Below, piece by piece: positions 1-12,219 of a DNA stretch of 64,000 nt. The position numbers were made by a program, and so were the translations under genes. Source of the stretch: Epiperipatus broadwayi (lineage: Eukaryota > Onychophora > Udeonychophora > Euonychophora > Peripatidae); contig JAQFVV010013333.1 of assembly GCA_028023455.1 (NCBI GenBank), forward strand, positions 62,001 to 126,000, read 5' to 3'. Below the pieces are notes generated by a model. It saw only the letters and a program-made list of their open reading frames with translations, was not told the DNA's origin and ran no database searches. Position 1 is the stretch's first letter, and each line of letters begins with the position of its first letter.

Positions 1-2989
1 GTTTCATCATAATGATAAATTGATTTTAACTAATGTATAGGATTATTATTGTGTTAAATTGATTATATGGTAATGTGACATGAAATCTACATAAAGACTG
101 AAAAACATTGTTTAAGAAAGTTTTATAATATTCTGAAATTACAATAACAATGTTCTATTTGTATGTTCTCCAGTTTATTGGGGGTGATGATATTGAATCT
201 GTAATTGCAAGAACATATTTTCATTGGAATGGGCATGGGAATGAAGTTGATAAATAAGTTTTCTTGATATATCATGTTCATGTTATATATATTATTTTAA
301 AGATTCTCTAAAGAGCTGTAAAATTGATTTTTTTATTGAGAGGATATGACAGGATAAGATAGAATGGAAAGTTTAATTAGAAAAATCAGTGAAATTTTTT
401 AGAACAAAAAATTTACTGCCAAAATAAATAATATCAGAACTATAATATATTAAATTAATCATCTAAACAAACATAACAATGTATATTGCTATAAAATGCT
501 TGTTTTTTAAAAAGGTGCCCTGCTTTCATATCATTAATTGTTTATATTTTCTCCATTTATAATTGTACACAAGTTATTACAAATCTAATTTGCATAATTA
601 TCTCAAAATATGGAATAAATTTTTTTTTGTCTTTTTTTTTCTGTTTTAAATCTGGAATTAGGTTGTCTACTTTTCTATGACCAATGATAAAAGATGATTT
701 AAATTTTCATATTATACAGTGATTAATGATTGAAGGTTTTCAAGATATGATACTGATAATCTTTTGTCATAGATTAGTTGGTATTTGCTAAAAAAAATTC
801 TCATTCTTGTTTTACTGTTTAAATGATCTCTGAAATAAAAATAGTTTTGGGAGATTTAAAGGTTTTACTAAAATACAAGCACCTTTTTTCGCATTAATAG
901 TTTTGCCTGAAATTATTCAAAAGAAATTTGGAAATGTAAGCAAAAGCACTTAAAATAGGAATTTCTTGAATAGTTTATATTAATTACATCTAATAAATAG
1001 GTGTGCCAAAGAGGCATTCAAAGAAGACCTCTCATAAATTTAAATCAAGTGCATTTGTAATAATGTACTTGTTCCAAGTCCAATAATCTTTGTGCTGTAA
1101 AATTAAATATTTAGAGTATTTTAGCTAGTTTCAAACTGAAAATTGTTGAACACAATTCTAGATTAATTGAAGCTTATTGTAAAAAAAATATGAAGAGTGT
1201 ACTTATTTGTGAGTAAAATGTCTCTTAAAGTGAATGTTTTTAGCAATGAAAAGGATTTGATCTATAGTAATATGATTTTTTTAAAAAAATAGTGAATAAA
1301 AATGACATGAGAATATTTTGCAAGAAATTAAAAAACAGAAAATTAAAGTTTGCACAAATAAAAATAGTTAAAGTATTATTATTATGCAGGGTGAAACAAA
1401 GCCCTGGATATATTTTATTTGTTTCTTTTACAATTCACAGAATAAAAAAGAAAAAATACAACATTAATGTTTATTCAGAGATTTCCCCCATTTAATATAG
1501 AAAATGATATCACTTAAATGGTCATCTTATGATGGTATAAGTATACTCATTTCTCCCTTTTCCAAAGATTTTGGAAGTTAGTAGGGAACTTCTTATTGGA
1601 TATTCATTTTAGCTTAGCAAAAATTTGTGACTTGTTTATGACGATTTTTTCTTTCAAATAGTCTTATAAAAAATAATAATAAAACATCACATCTGATGAA
1701 GACAGCAATCATTATGTTACCACTTTCAAGATAGTACGATCAGAAAAACACATCAAAAGAATCCTCATTATCTAAACCGGCCAGATAATAGTCTATTTAA
1801 AAATAAGTGTTACAATTAGGTAGTGTAGTTTTAATAATATAAATTTTAAAACTGAAATATGATCATAATGATTATATTATCAAGTCACCATATTTTTACA
1901 TTCTATCAATAATATTCTGTGATAGATATGCAAAAGTCTACTTGAATAATACTTTAATAACATGTAAAGTCATATTGAAGAAGAAATTCAAACATTTCTT
2001 ACTACATAAATATGGCGGAGAAAAACTTAATATAACTTAGTGTCACATGATCACTATCTCTTTGTTTATAAACTTAGTGCAGAAATAATTGTCTACTGGC
2101 ATTATAAATTTACTTAATTTCCAGGGTATTTTATATTTAGGCTTTCATGTGTTAAATTAATAATTTGATGTTATTCTAGGTTTGATTAGTAAACGAAAAA
2201 TGACTATCCTGCTATTAAGACTCAATATATACTTATAATATGAGTAAAGTTTATTATTTACTCAGGAAGTCATATAACATTTAAACACCAGAAATAATCA
2301 AGTTATGATCTATTTATCTTTAGTTCTTGAATTCACAATTACTGCACTAAAACACAATATATCATATATATAAAGTGGTCTAAAATACAGACTGTCCACA
2401 AATGGGTTTAAGCTGTGATCATATTTAATCATTACTGTTAAGAGAGAATTTTTTTTTTGCAAGTAAAATAAATCAATAATCAAACCATTACTCTCATAAA
2501 TGAAAGTAATGTAAAGGAATGTCATTTTCTTATGGTATTTCAATTGGAGTTACTTTGTGGTTTTTTTAATATATTTTTATTATTTGTAACAATAAATGTC
2601 TTAAATCATCAATAGCCTTGATGTCCTTAACATGTAACCTATTAGTTAATTCTTATTCTGATTTGTACGTAAAATCCCCTCCTTCTGATTAATTGTAGTA
2701 TTTCCATGTTAGTTATTTTTAATTATTGAATATTGAATGTTTTAAGACATGCCAAGTTTTTGTTTTACATAGATAATAGCTATATTTTCCAATAGAATTG
2801 TGATTTAATTAAATATTTATTTACTCTATTAAATATCAATGTTAATAATAATATACTTATCAGATTTGATTGTTAAAGGTAATATATTTATTGTTATACA
2901 TTCCAGTCATGCATAGCATTATTTAAACGTTTTTTCACCACACATGAATCATAAAATGCTCTTCAGTTTTGTATTTATAAATCTGATTT
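1..2989. other. Outer AT-rich arm sequence (left; mirror 47830-50815)
   Basis: No recognised gene, RNA or element. Homopolymer runs and short AT repeats only. Position pairs remain aligned to the window edge. Confidence 0.5.
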
Positions 2990-3075
2990 TTTTTTTATGT
3001 CAAAGCATTGATCGGGAAGCTAACCGAGTCAGCTGCTTTGAAGGCAGCTATGCTAACCGCTAGGCCACCAACGAC
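2990..3075 (-). mobile_element. tRNA-like SINE fragment, left-arm copy
   Basis: Reverse strand reads a box A-like element (TGGCCTAGCGGTTAG), an anticodon-like hairpin with a 6-bp stem and 7-base loop, a degenerate box B, and then a poly(A) run (seen as T's at 2991-2999 on the + strand). The A tail right after the tRNA body indicates a retroposed tRNA-derived element rather than a working tRNA. The partner is at 47741-47829. Confidence 0.6.
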
Positions 3076-5028
3076 TTGCTCCAATGTATTGTCAGTTTTA
3101 GCTATTTATATTGCATATTTGTATTATTTGACACTATTAGTCACCAGTTATTCCCCCCCCCCCCCACACACACACACGCTTATAGCCATTAATATAAGCA
3201 TTCAATAAATCAATGACCAATTCCATAGTATGCTGCAGACTAATGTGAGAACTAAGCAGTAGTTGTAAAGTAATAAGATAATTGGATAAATCTGTGAGAT
3301 AATAAATGATACTGTAAACAATTAATAGAAAGTAAAAATGATAATTCGTTTAAAGTTATATCTACAATTATTTAAGTTTATAGTTTTAGTTGCTTTATTT
3401 GTTACATTGGGACTCTCTTGCTCTTACTATCCATTTTTCAAATTTAGATAGATATTGATTTTAAACTTAACTCCATACTGGCTGTTTGAGATCAGTAAAC
3501 GATATTTGATATAGTAGTTTTGCTTACCATTGGAGTTAAGCATTTATTATCATCAACTTGCTGCATTTTCTTAGTAAATTTTATTACTTATTTAATATCC
3601 ATGGCAGAATTTCAGAGGTTTGTTCTTTGTCATTACTGATTGTTTACTATTGACTTTTTTCTCATTTTGTTAAAAATTTTTGCAACAGGATAATAAATTA
3701 ACTTTTTTTTTTAATGTCCAGTTAATGTTAAAATATCTTGGGAGATGAGTTAATTAAAAAATAAACATTTCTTTTCAAACATTATCTTTCTTGTTAAAAT
3801 TTTTATTATGTTTAACTTTTAAAGTTTATTCATATAATGAGAACCATTAGCAGATGATGTAATGGTAAAAAAAAATGTTAGAAGAGATTTGAAGATCAAA
3901 GTTATGACACAATGAAAAATGAACAAGCTGACCCAAAATTATGAGGAAAAATCTAGGAAATTTGATAACATGAAATAATTTATACTTTGTTATATTTTTG
4001 ACCAACTTGAAAATTTAATGTTGATTTAATTTCTCCAATTTACAGTATTCATTTTTATTCTTAAACTTCTCTGGTATTTAGTTCTTTTTTAACTTCGAAA
4101 GTGTTTATCATCATTTTTTTTGTACTGACTTGTGTTGAGTTTTCATCATTACCAAACCTGTTTTGATTTTCATTACATCCATTATGTTTTGAATAGGGAA
4201 GGTAAAGATTAAAAAGAGATAGGAAATATATGTACAATATAGAGCAGATGATAATGTATATCATTATGGAATGGACAGTGGATAATGTATATCATTAAGA
4301 ATCTTATTATAAAAGAAATAAATAAATAAGTGGTAGTTTTTGGTTACGCATACTGTGGCCTCTAGGTGATACTGAAGAACCACCAAGACGTCTGCAAGTG
4401 ATAAATTTCTATACAAAAATGGCTGAAATCAATGGAAAATTAAAAATTAACAAGGAGTGATATAAAGGAAAAGATAATAGATTCAATTGGGCAAGAAATT
4501 ATGTAACTGTTAGGGCATTTAAATATTTGGAAAATTGAATAATTATAGTATCAAAGAAATTGAGATTGAGAATTATAATGGCTAAACAGACTTTAATATG
4601 GGAATGTTATTTTGTATTTTTTAAACAAGATCTAAAAAAGAAGTGTTAAATATTTGATTGTGGAATAACTTTTCATAGATTATACTTTGTATGATTAAAG
4701 AAAAAAAATGGAAATTTTAGAAATACGAATTTAAGAGTTAAGTAAAATACATTGAAAAGAATAATTAACAAAAAATTAATTATTGAGCAAGTTAAAACTT
4801 AAATAAATTTATTTATTTGTATACTAAGTAGAAAAAATATAAAGAAAATCCTAGAAAGAAAAGCAGGAGGTTGTAAAAACAAGTTGATAAATGAGAAAAA
4901 TTGGAGAAGCTAGTGTGAAATAATGTGAAGGACTTACCTTTTGGTAGATGTCTTATAATGAATGTATAATGCAATATATTTGTATGAAAAAGATACCTGC
5001 CTCTTCTCTCTTTTTTCCCCAGAAAATT
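3076..5028. other. AT-rich arm sequence (left; mirror 45799-47740)
   Basis: Nothing supported. Forward sequence around 4370-4620 (cttctagaggccac-type region, then an AT-rich run) may be old LINE material, but I see no conserved RT motif. A duplicated gataatgtatatcatta occurs at 4250 and 4281. Confidence 0.4.
3151..3178 (+). repeat. Poly(C) plus (AC)n microsatellite, differs between arms
   Basis: Left arm: a run of about 13 C's followed by about seven AC units. Right arm at 47651-47662: a shorter G run and almost no GT repeat. This is a direct length difference between otherwise matching arms. Confidence 0.9.
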
Positions 5029-5305
5029 TAGTACTTGCATATTAGATTTGCTGCTCAAGTTCTTCAGGGGTGTGTGTGCTTGCGATGACAGAATACCATA
5101 TTAAAAAGTCACGACTATCTGTTTTTATTTAGTATCATAATGTGCTTATTATTTTTGTGTACAAATTTATACTTTTCGTACTGTTAAAAATTTGACCTTT
5201 TAATATAGTATTCTGCAGTCACAAACACCATTTCTCCCACACACTGGAGAATTATACCGCATTCTGCGTCACAAACATGGGCAGTAGATCTAATACATAA
5301 GTACC
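5029..5305. mobile_element. Foldback/MITE-like element family FB1, left-arm copy
   Basis: The ends are inverted repeats: agtacttgcatattagat at 5029 matches the reverse complement of the end near 5305 (ctaatacataagtacc), with matching subterminal CTGCC/GGCAG and GCAGAAT motifs and an inner TATTAAAA..TTTTAATA pair. No open frame spans it. Related copies lie at 45523-45798 and, outside the palindrome, at 63555-63830, so it is a dispersed family and not a by-product of the palindrome. Confidence 0.7.
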
Positions 5306-5489
5306 AAAAATATTTAATTGTTCAAAATTACATTAGTCTCATTATCTAATGGTAACATTAATCCATATTAAAAAAATTGTGCTCTCATTATGTTATAAAA
5401 ATAAGAAATATATAAATTAAAAGTAGTATGAGATAACTTAAACTTATTCTGGACTTTTGAAGAATTATTAGTATTTCAAATTTTGTTAA

Positions 5490-6105
5490 TAAAGGCACCC
5501 AGATTCTGTTTTTGGTATACTTGTGTATTATCTTGTTTACCAAGCTTGGCAGCCATTTAAAAATATTATACAGTTTCAGGGCCCTACAAATATTTGTTTA
5601 TGATTTTTTTTTTCAATTTTATTTTACTGAGTATGTGTTAGTTATCATGTTTTAAAAAAATTAATGAATTTGCTTTTTAAATGCTATTCTGAAGGATTAT
5701 TTTAATTTTTTAATTTATATTATGTAAACGTCAACATGCTCCAAACATTATCATAGTTTGTTTACATCCAGCATCTTTATTTTTATCATTACCATTTTGA
5801 CAAAATGATGAAAGTTTGAAATCTTACTTTGACAGAACAGTATGCAATGGAGAATTTCCAAAGGTATGGGATCCTGCCCTCATGAAAAGTTTGTAATAAT
5901 GGGCATGATACGACACTTCACATTTTTTATTTTTTAAAATTTTTATATTAATAAGTTGATGTCTGCATTAATGGGAACAATATGACACTTTACATATATT
6001 ATATTTTTATATTAATAAGTAGAAATATCCCTGAAACTATAATTAAAAAAAAGGCTGTCAAGCTTGATAGACAGGATAATACACAAGTACCCAATTTTCT
6101 AATTA
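5490..6105. mobile_element. Foldback element FB2, left-arm copy
   Basis: A terminal inverted repeat of about 85-90 bases: the segment at 5500-5582 (tacttgtgtattatcttg, then caagcttggcagcc, then gtttcaggg) is the diverged reverse complement of 6010-6095. The interior has two diverged direct copies of an ATATGACACTT-type unit (around 5905-5960 and 5975-6020). No coding capacity is visible. It looks like a non-autonomous foldback transposon. Confidence 0.65.
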
Positions 6106-6159
6106 TTTTTTATTCATAGAAGCAGGAATTTACTACAAAATCATTTAAACTAATCTAGT

Positions 6160-6695
6160 TTGATCTGTATTTTTATATTGGACTATTTCCATCATCTAAT
6201 ATGTGTGTTGAATGTCTTTAGAAAAGTTTAATTTTAGTTAAATATTCCAAATGCATTCAACTGTTAGTAAAATCACAGCAAACAGGTTAGTATATTCACC
6301 AACTGTTAGTAATATCACAGCGGACAAATGTTAGTAATATCACAGCAAACAGGTTAGTATATGCACTAACTGTTAGTAATATCACAGCAAACAGGTTAGT
6401 ATATGAATAATGTTTCAAGAGGTATTTTTCTCCCTTCTTCTTCAGGTGTTGCTGACCTGACCAGTGACAGTACTAGCATGGGATTTGAACCTGGCTCCTT
6501 AGATTCTTGATTATTGAATTTTTGAAGGTAACGCTCAAAACGTTGTGCATATACTAACCTGTTTGCTGTGATATTACTAACAGTTGAATGCATTTGGAAT
6601 ATTTAACTAAAATTAAACTTTTCTAAAGACATTCAACACACATATTAGATGATGGAAATAGTCCAATATAAAAATACAGCTAGAACCCCATAATC
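6160..6695. mobile_element. Foldback element FB3 with SINE-like interior, left-arm copy
   Basis: About 100-base inverted ends: 6168-6262 (tattggactatttccatc, then gaatgtctttagaaaag) is the reverse complement of 6585-6680 with very few mismatches. The interior has the CAGTGACAGTACTAGCATGGG block shared with the double SINE-like element FB4 and several iterations of a unit of about 41 bases. FB3 and FB4 share the same outer ends, so they belong to one family. Confidence 0.7.
6258..6412 (+). repeat. Tandem repeat inside FB3 (about 41-base unit)
   Basis: Iterations of ctgttagtaatatcacagc followed by aaacaggttagtatatgcac, about four imperfect copies, one shortened. One further copy sits in inverted orientation at 6555-6590. 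The partner array is at about 44413-44570. Confidence 0.8.
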
Positions 6696-6699
6696 ACAA

Positions 6700-7802
6700 A
6701 CCTTCAGAAAAACACTAATCTAGTTTGATGTTTGGTAATTGTATTGAACAACTAATAAATGTTGAAAAATTATTTCATATATTTTTTATTATTAAGCATT
6801 CTTGAAACAAAGTAAAGGATAATTTTCCTCACTTATAATTAATTTTGCATTGATGAAAACAATATATATAAATAAAAACATAAGTAATCAATAATCATCA
6901 GATGCTAATGCCAATTGAATCTTCAGATTTTTTTTTTCACTAATAGTCTTTCTCTGAGAAGTATTGGATTGTAAACATCCATTTTCAAATATCTAATTTA
7001 TTATGCTACTGAAGCTAATGATTTGAGAATATTCACTACTTAAAGATTTGAATACAAGCTATATATTTTGTCCAATCATATGAATGACACTAGGCCAGCA
7101 ATTATATATTTTAGCTTATAGTAATTAGACATTTTTGATTCTCTTTAAAAGGATATATATATTCATAAATAAAGGATCCCTTATCTTTTGTATTTAAAGT
7201 TGCACTGTAAGTTGGGAGAAGCATGTGAAATTTTGCTTTGGAATTATACCTTTTTTTTTTGCCAAGAGACGAAAGAATATATAATTAGCATATAACAATA
7301 CATAATTGCTGATTCAAGAACAGACCTATATAACTTTAAAAACAAGTTGTCTTGCATTCATATTTTATACTGTTTGAATACAAGTCATTAGTTTGAACAG
7401 ATTATTAGAATCAAAAATGATTAAAAATCACTGTTTGAAATCTGTACTTCTCACTGTCAAAAGTTAGAAATTAATTTGAGTATCTGGGACCATTGTTTAC
7501 TCATGCTTACTTAGATGGCTTTAGAGTACAGTGATGAATATAGAACTTTTTGTCATTATGTTTAAGTGTGCATATACTGATTATATATCTGCTATAACTG
7601 TTGGACAAAATTTTTAGGTTTGTGCATAAAAAGAAACATTGAAATAATTATTAAATTTTACATATGAATTATTATTTTTTATCAAAAATTGTACATCAAG
7701 TTTTTTTAGTGCAGTGAAACTGTACTTGTTTTTGATTATGCACTTTTATATAATATATTAATTCATAACATTTGTAATGGGATATTATTTATTTATTTTC
7801 AG
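6700..7802. other. Upstream flank of BANP-like exon 1 (left arm; mirror 43024-44130)
   Basis: AT-rich DNA with no recognised exon, promoter motif or CpG-rich segment. A first non-coding exon may lie further out. The mirrored segment shows equally little. Confidence 0.4.
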
Positions 7803-7863
7803 TCCTACATGTCTGAGGACACCTTACCAAATAATGAATTGCTGGTGGATGTATTACACCAAG
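7803..7863 (+). pseudogene. BANP-like exon 1, left arm
   Basis: Same 61 bases as 42963-43023, with ATG at 7809-7811 after a TTTTCAG acceptor and a GTACAA donor. Intact in itself, but the gene copy it belongs to is damaged in exon 3. Confidence 0.58.
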
Positions 7864-7947
7864 GTACAAATATATATTTGCTTTAAAAATAATTTTATAC
7901 AATGTATCTTATAGTCAAAATAATAATGACAAAAATCTTATTTTCAG

Positions 7948-8066
7948 TTCATGGTGACGTGAGCATGGATGGTGTTACTGCTGTTACTGTCGAAGGATCT
8001 GATGAAACACCAGCAAAACATCCACGTTTGGATGATGATTCTGAAAATTATGAACAATCTGTTAAG
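7948..8066 (+). pseudogene. BANP-like exon 2, left arm
   Basis: Identical in coding content to 42761-42879. The 84-base intron 1 and both splice sites are kept. The intron that follows is about 11 kb and holds the TIR transposon, LINE copies A and B and foldback FB4. Confidence 0.58.
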
Positions 8067-9937
8067 GTTTGATAAAATTGATAGTTTTTTTTTTTACCTC
8101 TAGTAGAATTATTTTGAAAATACTATTTTATATACATACCTATCTTTCACACCCACTTATATCTGTGTTTTGAGAAGATCATAATATTGATTTTTTTTTT
8201 TTACAGTCTTGAGTTTTTTTTAAAGTCTTGCCTTCTATTAAGAGTATTATAAGGAAAGAAAATACAACAGGGCATAATTAAAAGATAGCCCTATATGGTT
8301 TAGTGTACGAATGCCAGGTTGGCAGATTCAGAAGCTAAAAATTCCAATATTGATTTTCAGCTCAAAAAAAAAAAAGAAACAATAATTTGTTTTCTGCCCA
8401 GGAATATTTATTTAGTTACATTTGAATAGAATTATTGTTCTCAATTATCCATTCTATTTTTTTTTTCATCATTCAAGTTCAGCAGACTTATTATTTTTTT
8501 AAAATAAAAACAATAAAAAAAACAAACAACTACAGTATTACCTTTTCAAATTGTAAAAAATGAATCTTATTTTAACTAAAGCAACCAACAATTCTTTGGG
8601 GAGAAATGCAGCTTGTTGGAATAAATATCTAGACAATAATAACATCATTAGACAAAAAGAATGTGATATTTGAGTTTAATTGATTGAGATGTTGCAATAT
8701 ATTTTAAAAAAAAATTAAGATTCATTATATTTAATATTTTGAAGTAATAGCCTTTGTATGTGCCTACTGTAAGAATCTTTTATAAACCAGTTTAGAAACA
8801 TTTTGATAAATTTGCAAATAATGACTTCTCAATTAATCTACTAATCAGATATAAAATGAATCGATTTTCATCTGATCTCCAAGATCTTATAAAGGCTAGC
8901 AGTTTAATTATTGATATTTATATAGATTAAACATTATATTAGTAACAGTCGTACCCAAGTCTTGATCTAACTAGCTTACAGTTTCAGATCACAATGCAGA
9001 TATACATTTTATAACTTTTAACAATCCTGCAAACAAGAAATGGTTATTAAGTTAAAATTAATGTAATTTATATTTGCATTGAGGTTTGAGGCTTTGTTAA
9101 GTTCACTGTTAATGTAACATTTTCTCTCTAAAAATATCTATTTATTTTGCTGACGATATAAATTCTTGGAAACCAGATAAAAAGTGGATTCATTTTTTAT
9201 TCAGTTAGTAGATTGATATGGTGAAAATTGTTTGCATGTTTTATTAAAATAATTAGAAAGTTTGACTTGTAAAAGATTTTTATAATATTTGCATATGAAA
9301 ATTACTTCTTTAGAAATATTACATATTCTCAGTGTTATGTTTTTAATAGTTTTTGTTTGTTTGTAGGGTTGATGGAATTAATAGAATATATGCCTAAAGT
9401 AGCTTTTAAATAGTTCCCTGCAGGATAAAAACCTCGTAAAGGAATAGTGAAGAAGTCATTACTCACTGGGCCTACCAATTAAAATATGGTGAGGGTTTGG
9501 GTAGGTTTCTATTCTTGTCAATGCTTATTTACCAATCAGCAATGGTTACATTTAAATTTATCCTGCTAATGATTATAAATTGGCTCATGAATTAATTAAT
9601 TTGTAAGTATTCTAAGTGGAAAATATTTAGTAACGTTATTGTTTATTTGACTATGTTCAATGAATACATTATATTATATACAGAATATATTAATAAACCA
9701 TACATGCGTAATGCTAAATTGGAAACAATTCACAAAATAACTATTCATAAGTGAAAGTGTTATTAACAATCATTTGATTGATTGGTTTGTTGGAGTAATT
9801 AATTTATATATATATGTATATTTTAAAATCTATAGTAACTTTTGAGTTCAGTTGAATAAAATATTAAAATGTTAACTAACAGTGTTTTGAAAATAACATT
9901 TGCCTTCAACTGAATAAAAAATTATTATGTGATTATT
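8067..9937. other. Start of BANP-like intron 2 (left arm; mirror 40879-42760)
   Basis: Mostly AT-rich sequence with homopolymer runs. A short hairpin-containing segment (TGCCAGGTTGGCA near 8310) and a less AT-rich block at 9361-9540, nearly identical in the other arm, stand out, but no exon in the right phase or RNA family was recognised. Confidence 0.4.
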
Positions 9938-10199
9938 GCCTGAAATCCAGGCAAAGCCGCTTGGAGCGTTGATGCTAGACAAAATCAATGAAATATAACG
10001 TTACCGGGCTGCTGCAACTTTTTCTTTTTTTTATACAACAAGGTTTTTTTTTTTTTTCTAATATTGATTAAACGAATAATTTTTATTTCATTTAGAACAT
10101 GATTTCTTTATTATTAAACAAATTTTGATTTCATTTTCGTTACTTTTTGTGGGTTTTTTGGAACCTGATATTTTTTCAACAAATTTTGCTAATTGTATT

Positions 10200-11010
10200 T
10201 TTTCTTTTTATCATTTGAAAACTTCGGACCGTTTCACGACGTCAAAAAAATTTGTTTGAATCCCACCACCGAAAAAATAGAATACAGTACAATTATTTGC
10301 GACTTGTTTAGAACTTAATTCTACCTTTCTTTTATTTTTTTGGCTTGGCTAAATGGTTTTTCTTATTATTATTAATTTTACTTTTTTTTTAAACACAACT
10401 TGTTTTCACTTTGATTTAGATTATGTTTGAATTAACCTTTTTTTTTTTTTTGGCTACTACAAGAAACAGCTTTTTGAGCGGGGGGGAGGATTTGTACTGT
10501 TATTATTAACAAAAAGGCCAACAAAAATAGTCAATTATTTTAACAGCGCTGAAAAAAGAGAATCAACTTTGGGACTTGTTTCGAATTTTGATTTCTTTTT
10601 GGTTGACGTAATTGTTTTTCTTAATATTAAATCAAAATTTACTTTTGTGTTTTTGCCATTTAAAAAATTGTTTTCAAACACCCACTCCCACACCCTCGGA
10701 AAAAGAATTGTAACCAAAAAGTCAAGAATTTAACTTTTTTACTTTTTTTTGAAACAACTTTTTCTCACTTTTTACTTTGATTTCTATTTTGTTTGAATTA
10801 CCTTTTTTTTTTTTTAGCCTTCTACAATAAACTGCTTTTGGGGGTGGGTCTGTGGGGGGGGGGGGTATTTCGTAATTTGTTATTATTAACAAAAAGTCAA
10901 CCAAAGTCATCATTTATTTTAACCCCGCTGCAAAAAATTGAATCCAAATACTTGTCAATTTCTAATGAATTAAAGAACAACAAAAAAGGACACAAACTTT
11001 GGACTTTTTA
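10200..11010 (+). repeat. Tandem repeat inside TIR transposon (about 360-base unit, about 2.5 copies)
   Basis: The blocks starting at 10428 and 10793 align: tttgaatta, a T run, GGCTACTACAAGAAACAGC against AGCCTTCTACAATAAACTGC, a G-rich tract, TGTTATTATTAACAAAAAG, and ATTTTAAC..CGCTG. A third partial unit ends near 10380. The mirrored array is at about 39806-40620. Confidence 0.7.
10840..10865 (+). other. G-rich tract, possible G-quadruplex
   Basis: Runs of 5, 3 and 12 G's separated by short linkers fit a G-quadruplex pattern. A related G tract is at 10480-10486 in the neighbouring repeat unit. The mirror C-rich tract is at 39950-39973. Confidence 0.5.
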
Positions 11011-11782
11011 AAATTATTTATTCGATTTTATTGCTGTAATAAAAAGTGGACATTATGTGTGCCTGACAAAAAAAAAAAAACACAATCTCACACATTTTCT
11101 GTACTGCAATTTATCTGAAGAAAAGTTTCAAAATTGCAAGTTCGCCTCAGACCTTTAGTGGTCTCGAATATTCCCCCCTCCCATGCTGAGACGTGACTTA
11201 GCGTGTTGAGCTTTGTCGAAGCTTGTTCGAACATATACTTTGCCAATTTTTTACATATTAACCTTTTTTTCGGGAAGGGTGGGGACCATATGACAATTAT
11301 TAATAATTAACAACATTTTTTAAATCGAAATGACATTACTCTATTACGGAGATTTGAAAAAGTCTTACCGTCTTGAAATTTAAACACCTCAAGCGATACG
11401 GTAATCAGCTATGAATAGAACAAATACGCGTAGAATAGCTTTGAAGCACAAAACAGGCCGTAATATTTTTGTGCAATGTCATGTAAAGCGGCCTAGCTTA
11501 GTGGGTTAATACAATACGTAAATGTTGTATTAGCTTGTAAGGTCACAACAGCTAAACGGCATTTTTATGTGTTTTGACACTAAACAATGCCCCAAGTGGC
11601 CATGCCCGGATTTCAGGCTTTTACCGATAATTTTATAAAAAGATTAATTAAAAATTAATTAATTAGTTAACTTACAGCAAATGTTGTTTAGCTGAAATGG
11701 TGGTAATTATATTATGAACCTGAAAGTTGCAATGAATTTTCAATACAACTTTTGCCTGTGAAAAACCTTCACTATATGTATT

Positions 11783-11804
11783 TAATAATAATAATAATAA
11801 TAAT
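11783..11804 (+). repeat. (TAA)n microsatellite (mirror 39009-39027)
   Basis: About seven TAA/AAT units, slightly shorter in the right arm. Confidence 0.9.
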
Positions 11805-12219
11805 ACAGGAGTCTTCTTTTAACTGAAAGAAAGCCATTTATTTTTAAATTGTTAGAGAAACTGAGCAGAAGATATTACTAATGTCTGCTTAGTGTGATTA
11901 TGTTTATAATATGCATCAGTTAGCATGTTGAAGTTATAAACTTTTATTTTTAAGTTTAAGGCTGAGAAAGTACTATAGTTTTCTTTCTAAATAGATGAAT
12001 GTTGTATAAGTGAAATATTGATTGGGTTTTTTTTTTAAAGACAGACTGAACATGTGAATATGTATGTGAACACTTGTTGTTTTTTTTGTATTTATAGTCA
12101 AACATTATAGATAAAAACAAATTATAACCATCATACTTTTAAGGCTGTAAATTCACCAGCCAGAATATAAATTAATAATTGAAGGCATAAAGTGTCAGAA
12201 TTATTAATTACAAACATAG

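Larger units (their letters stand above)
9938..11618. mobile_element. 1.7-kb TIR DNA transposon, left-arm copy
   Basis: Ends are inverted repeats of about 47 bases starting GCCTGAAATCCxGGCA, then GGCxCTTGGxGC; the inner part of each TIR ends near gtgtcaaaac or gctagacaaaa. The body is less AT-rich at the edges and has G-rich and T-rich blocks plus an internal tandem repeat. No transposase frame is visible, so it is non-autonomous or decayed. I could not see a clear target-site duplication and cannot assign the superfamily. CpG sites kept in the right-arm copy are often TpG or CpA here. Confidence 0.75.

Noticed and set aside
8270-8360. Possible tRNA gene around tatggtttagtgtacgaatgccaggttggcag
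   Set aside because: The hairpin loop is only three bases, box B is absent and no acceptor stem forms.
9361-9540. Less AT-rich block after a TTTGTTTGTAG acceptor-like site, considered as a further BANP-like exon
   Set aside because: In the phase left by exon 2 it stops after one codon, and no other frame shows homology. Its conservation between the arms is no higher than that of the rest.
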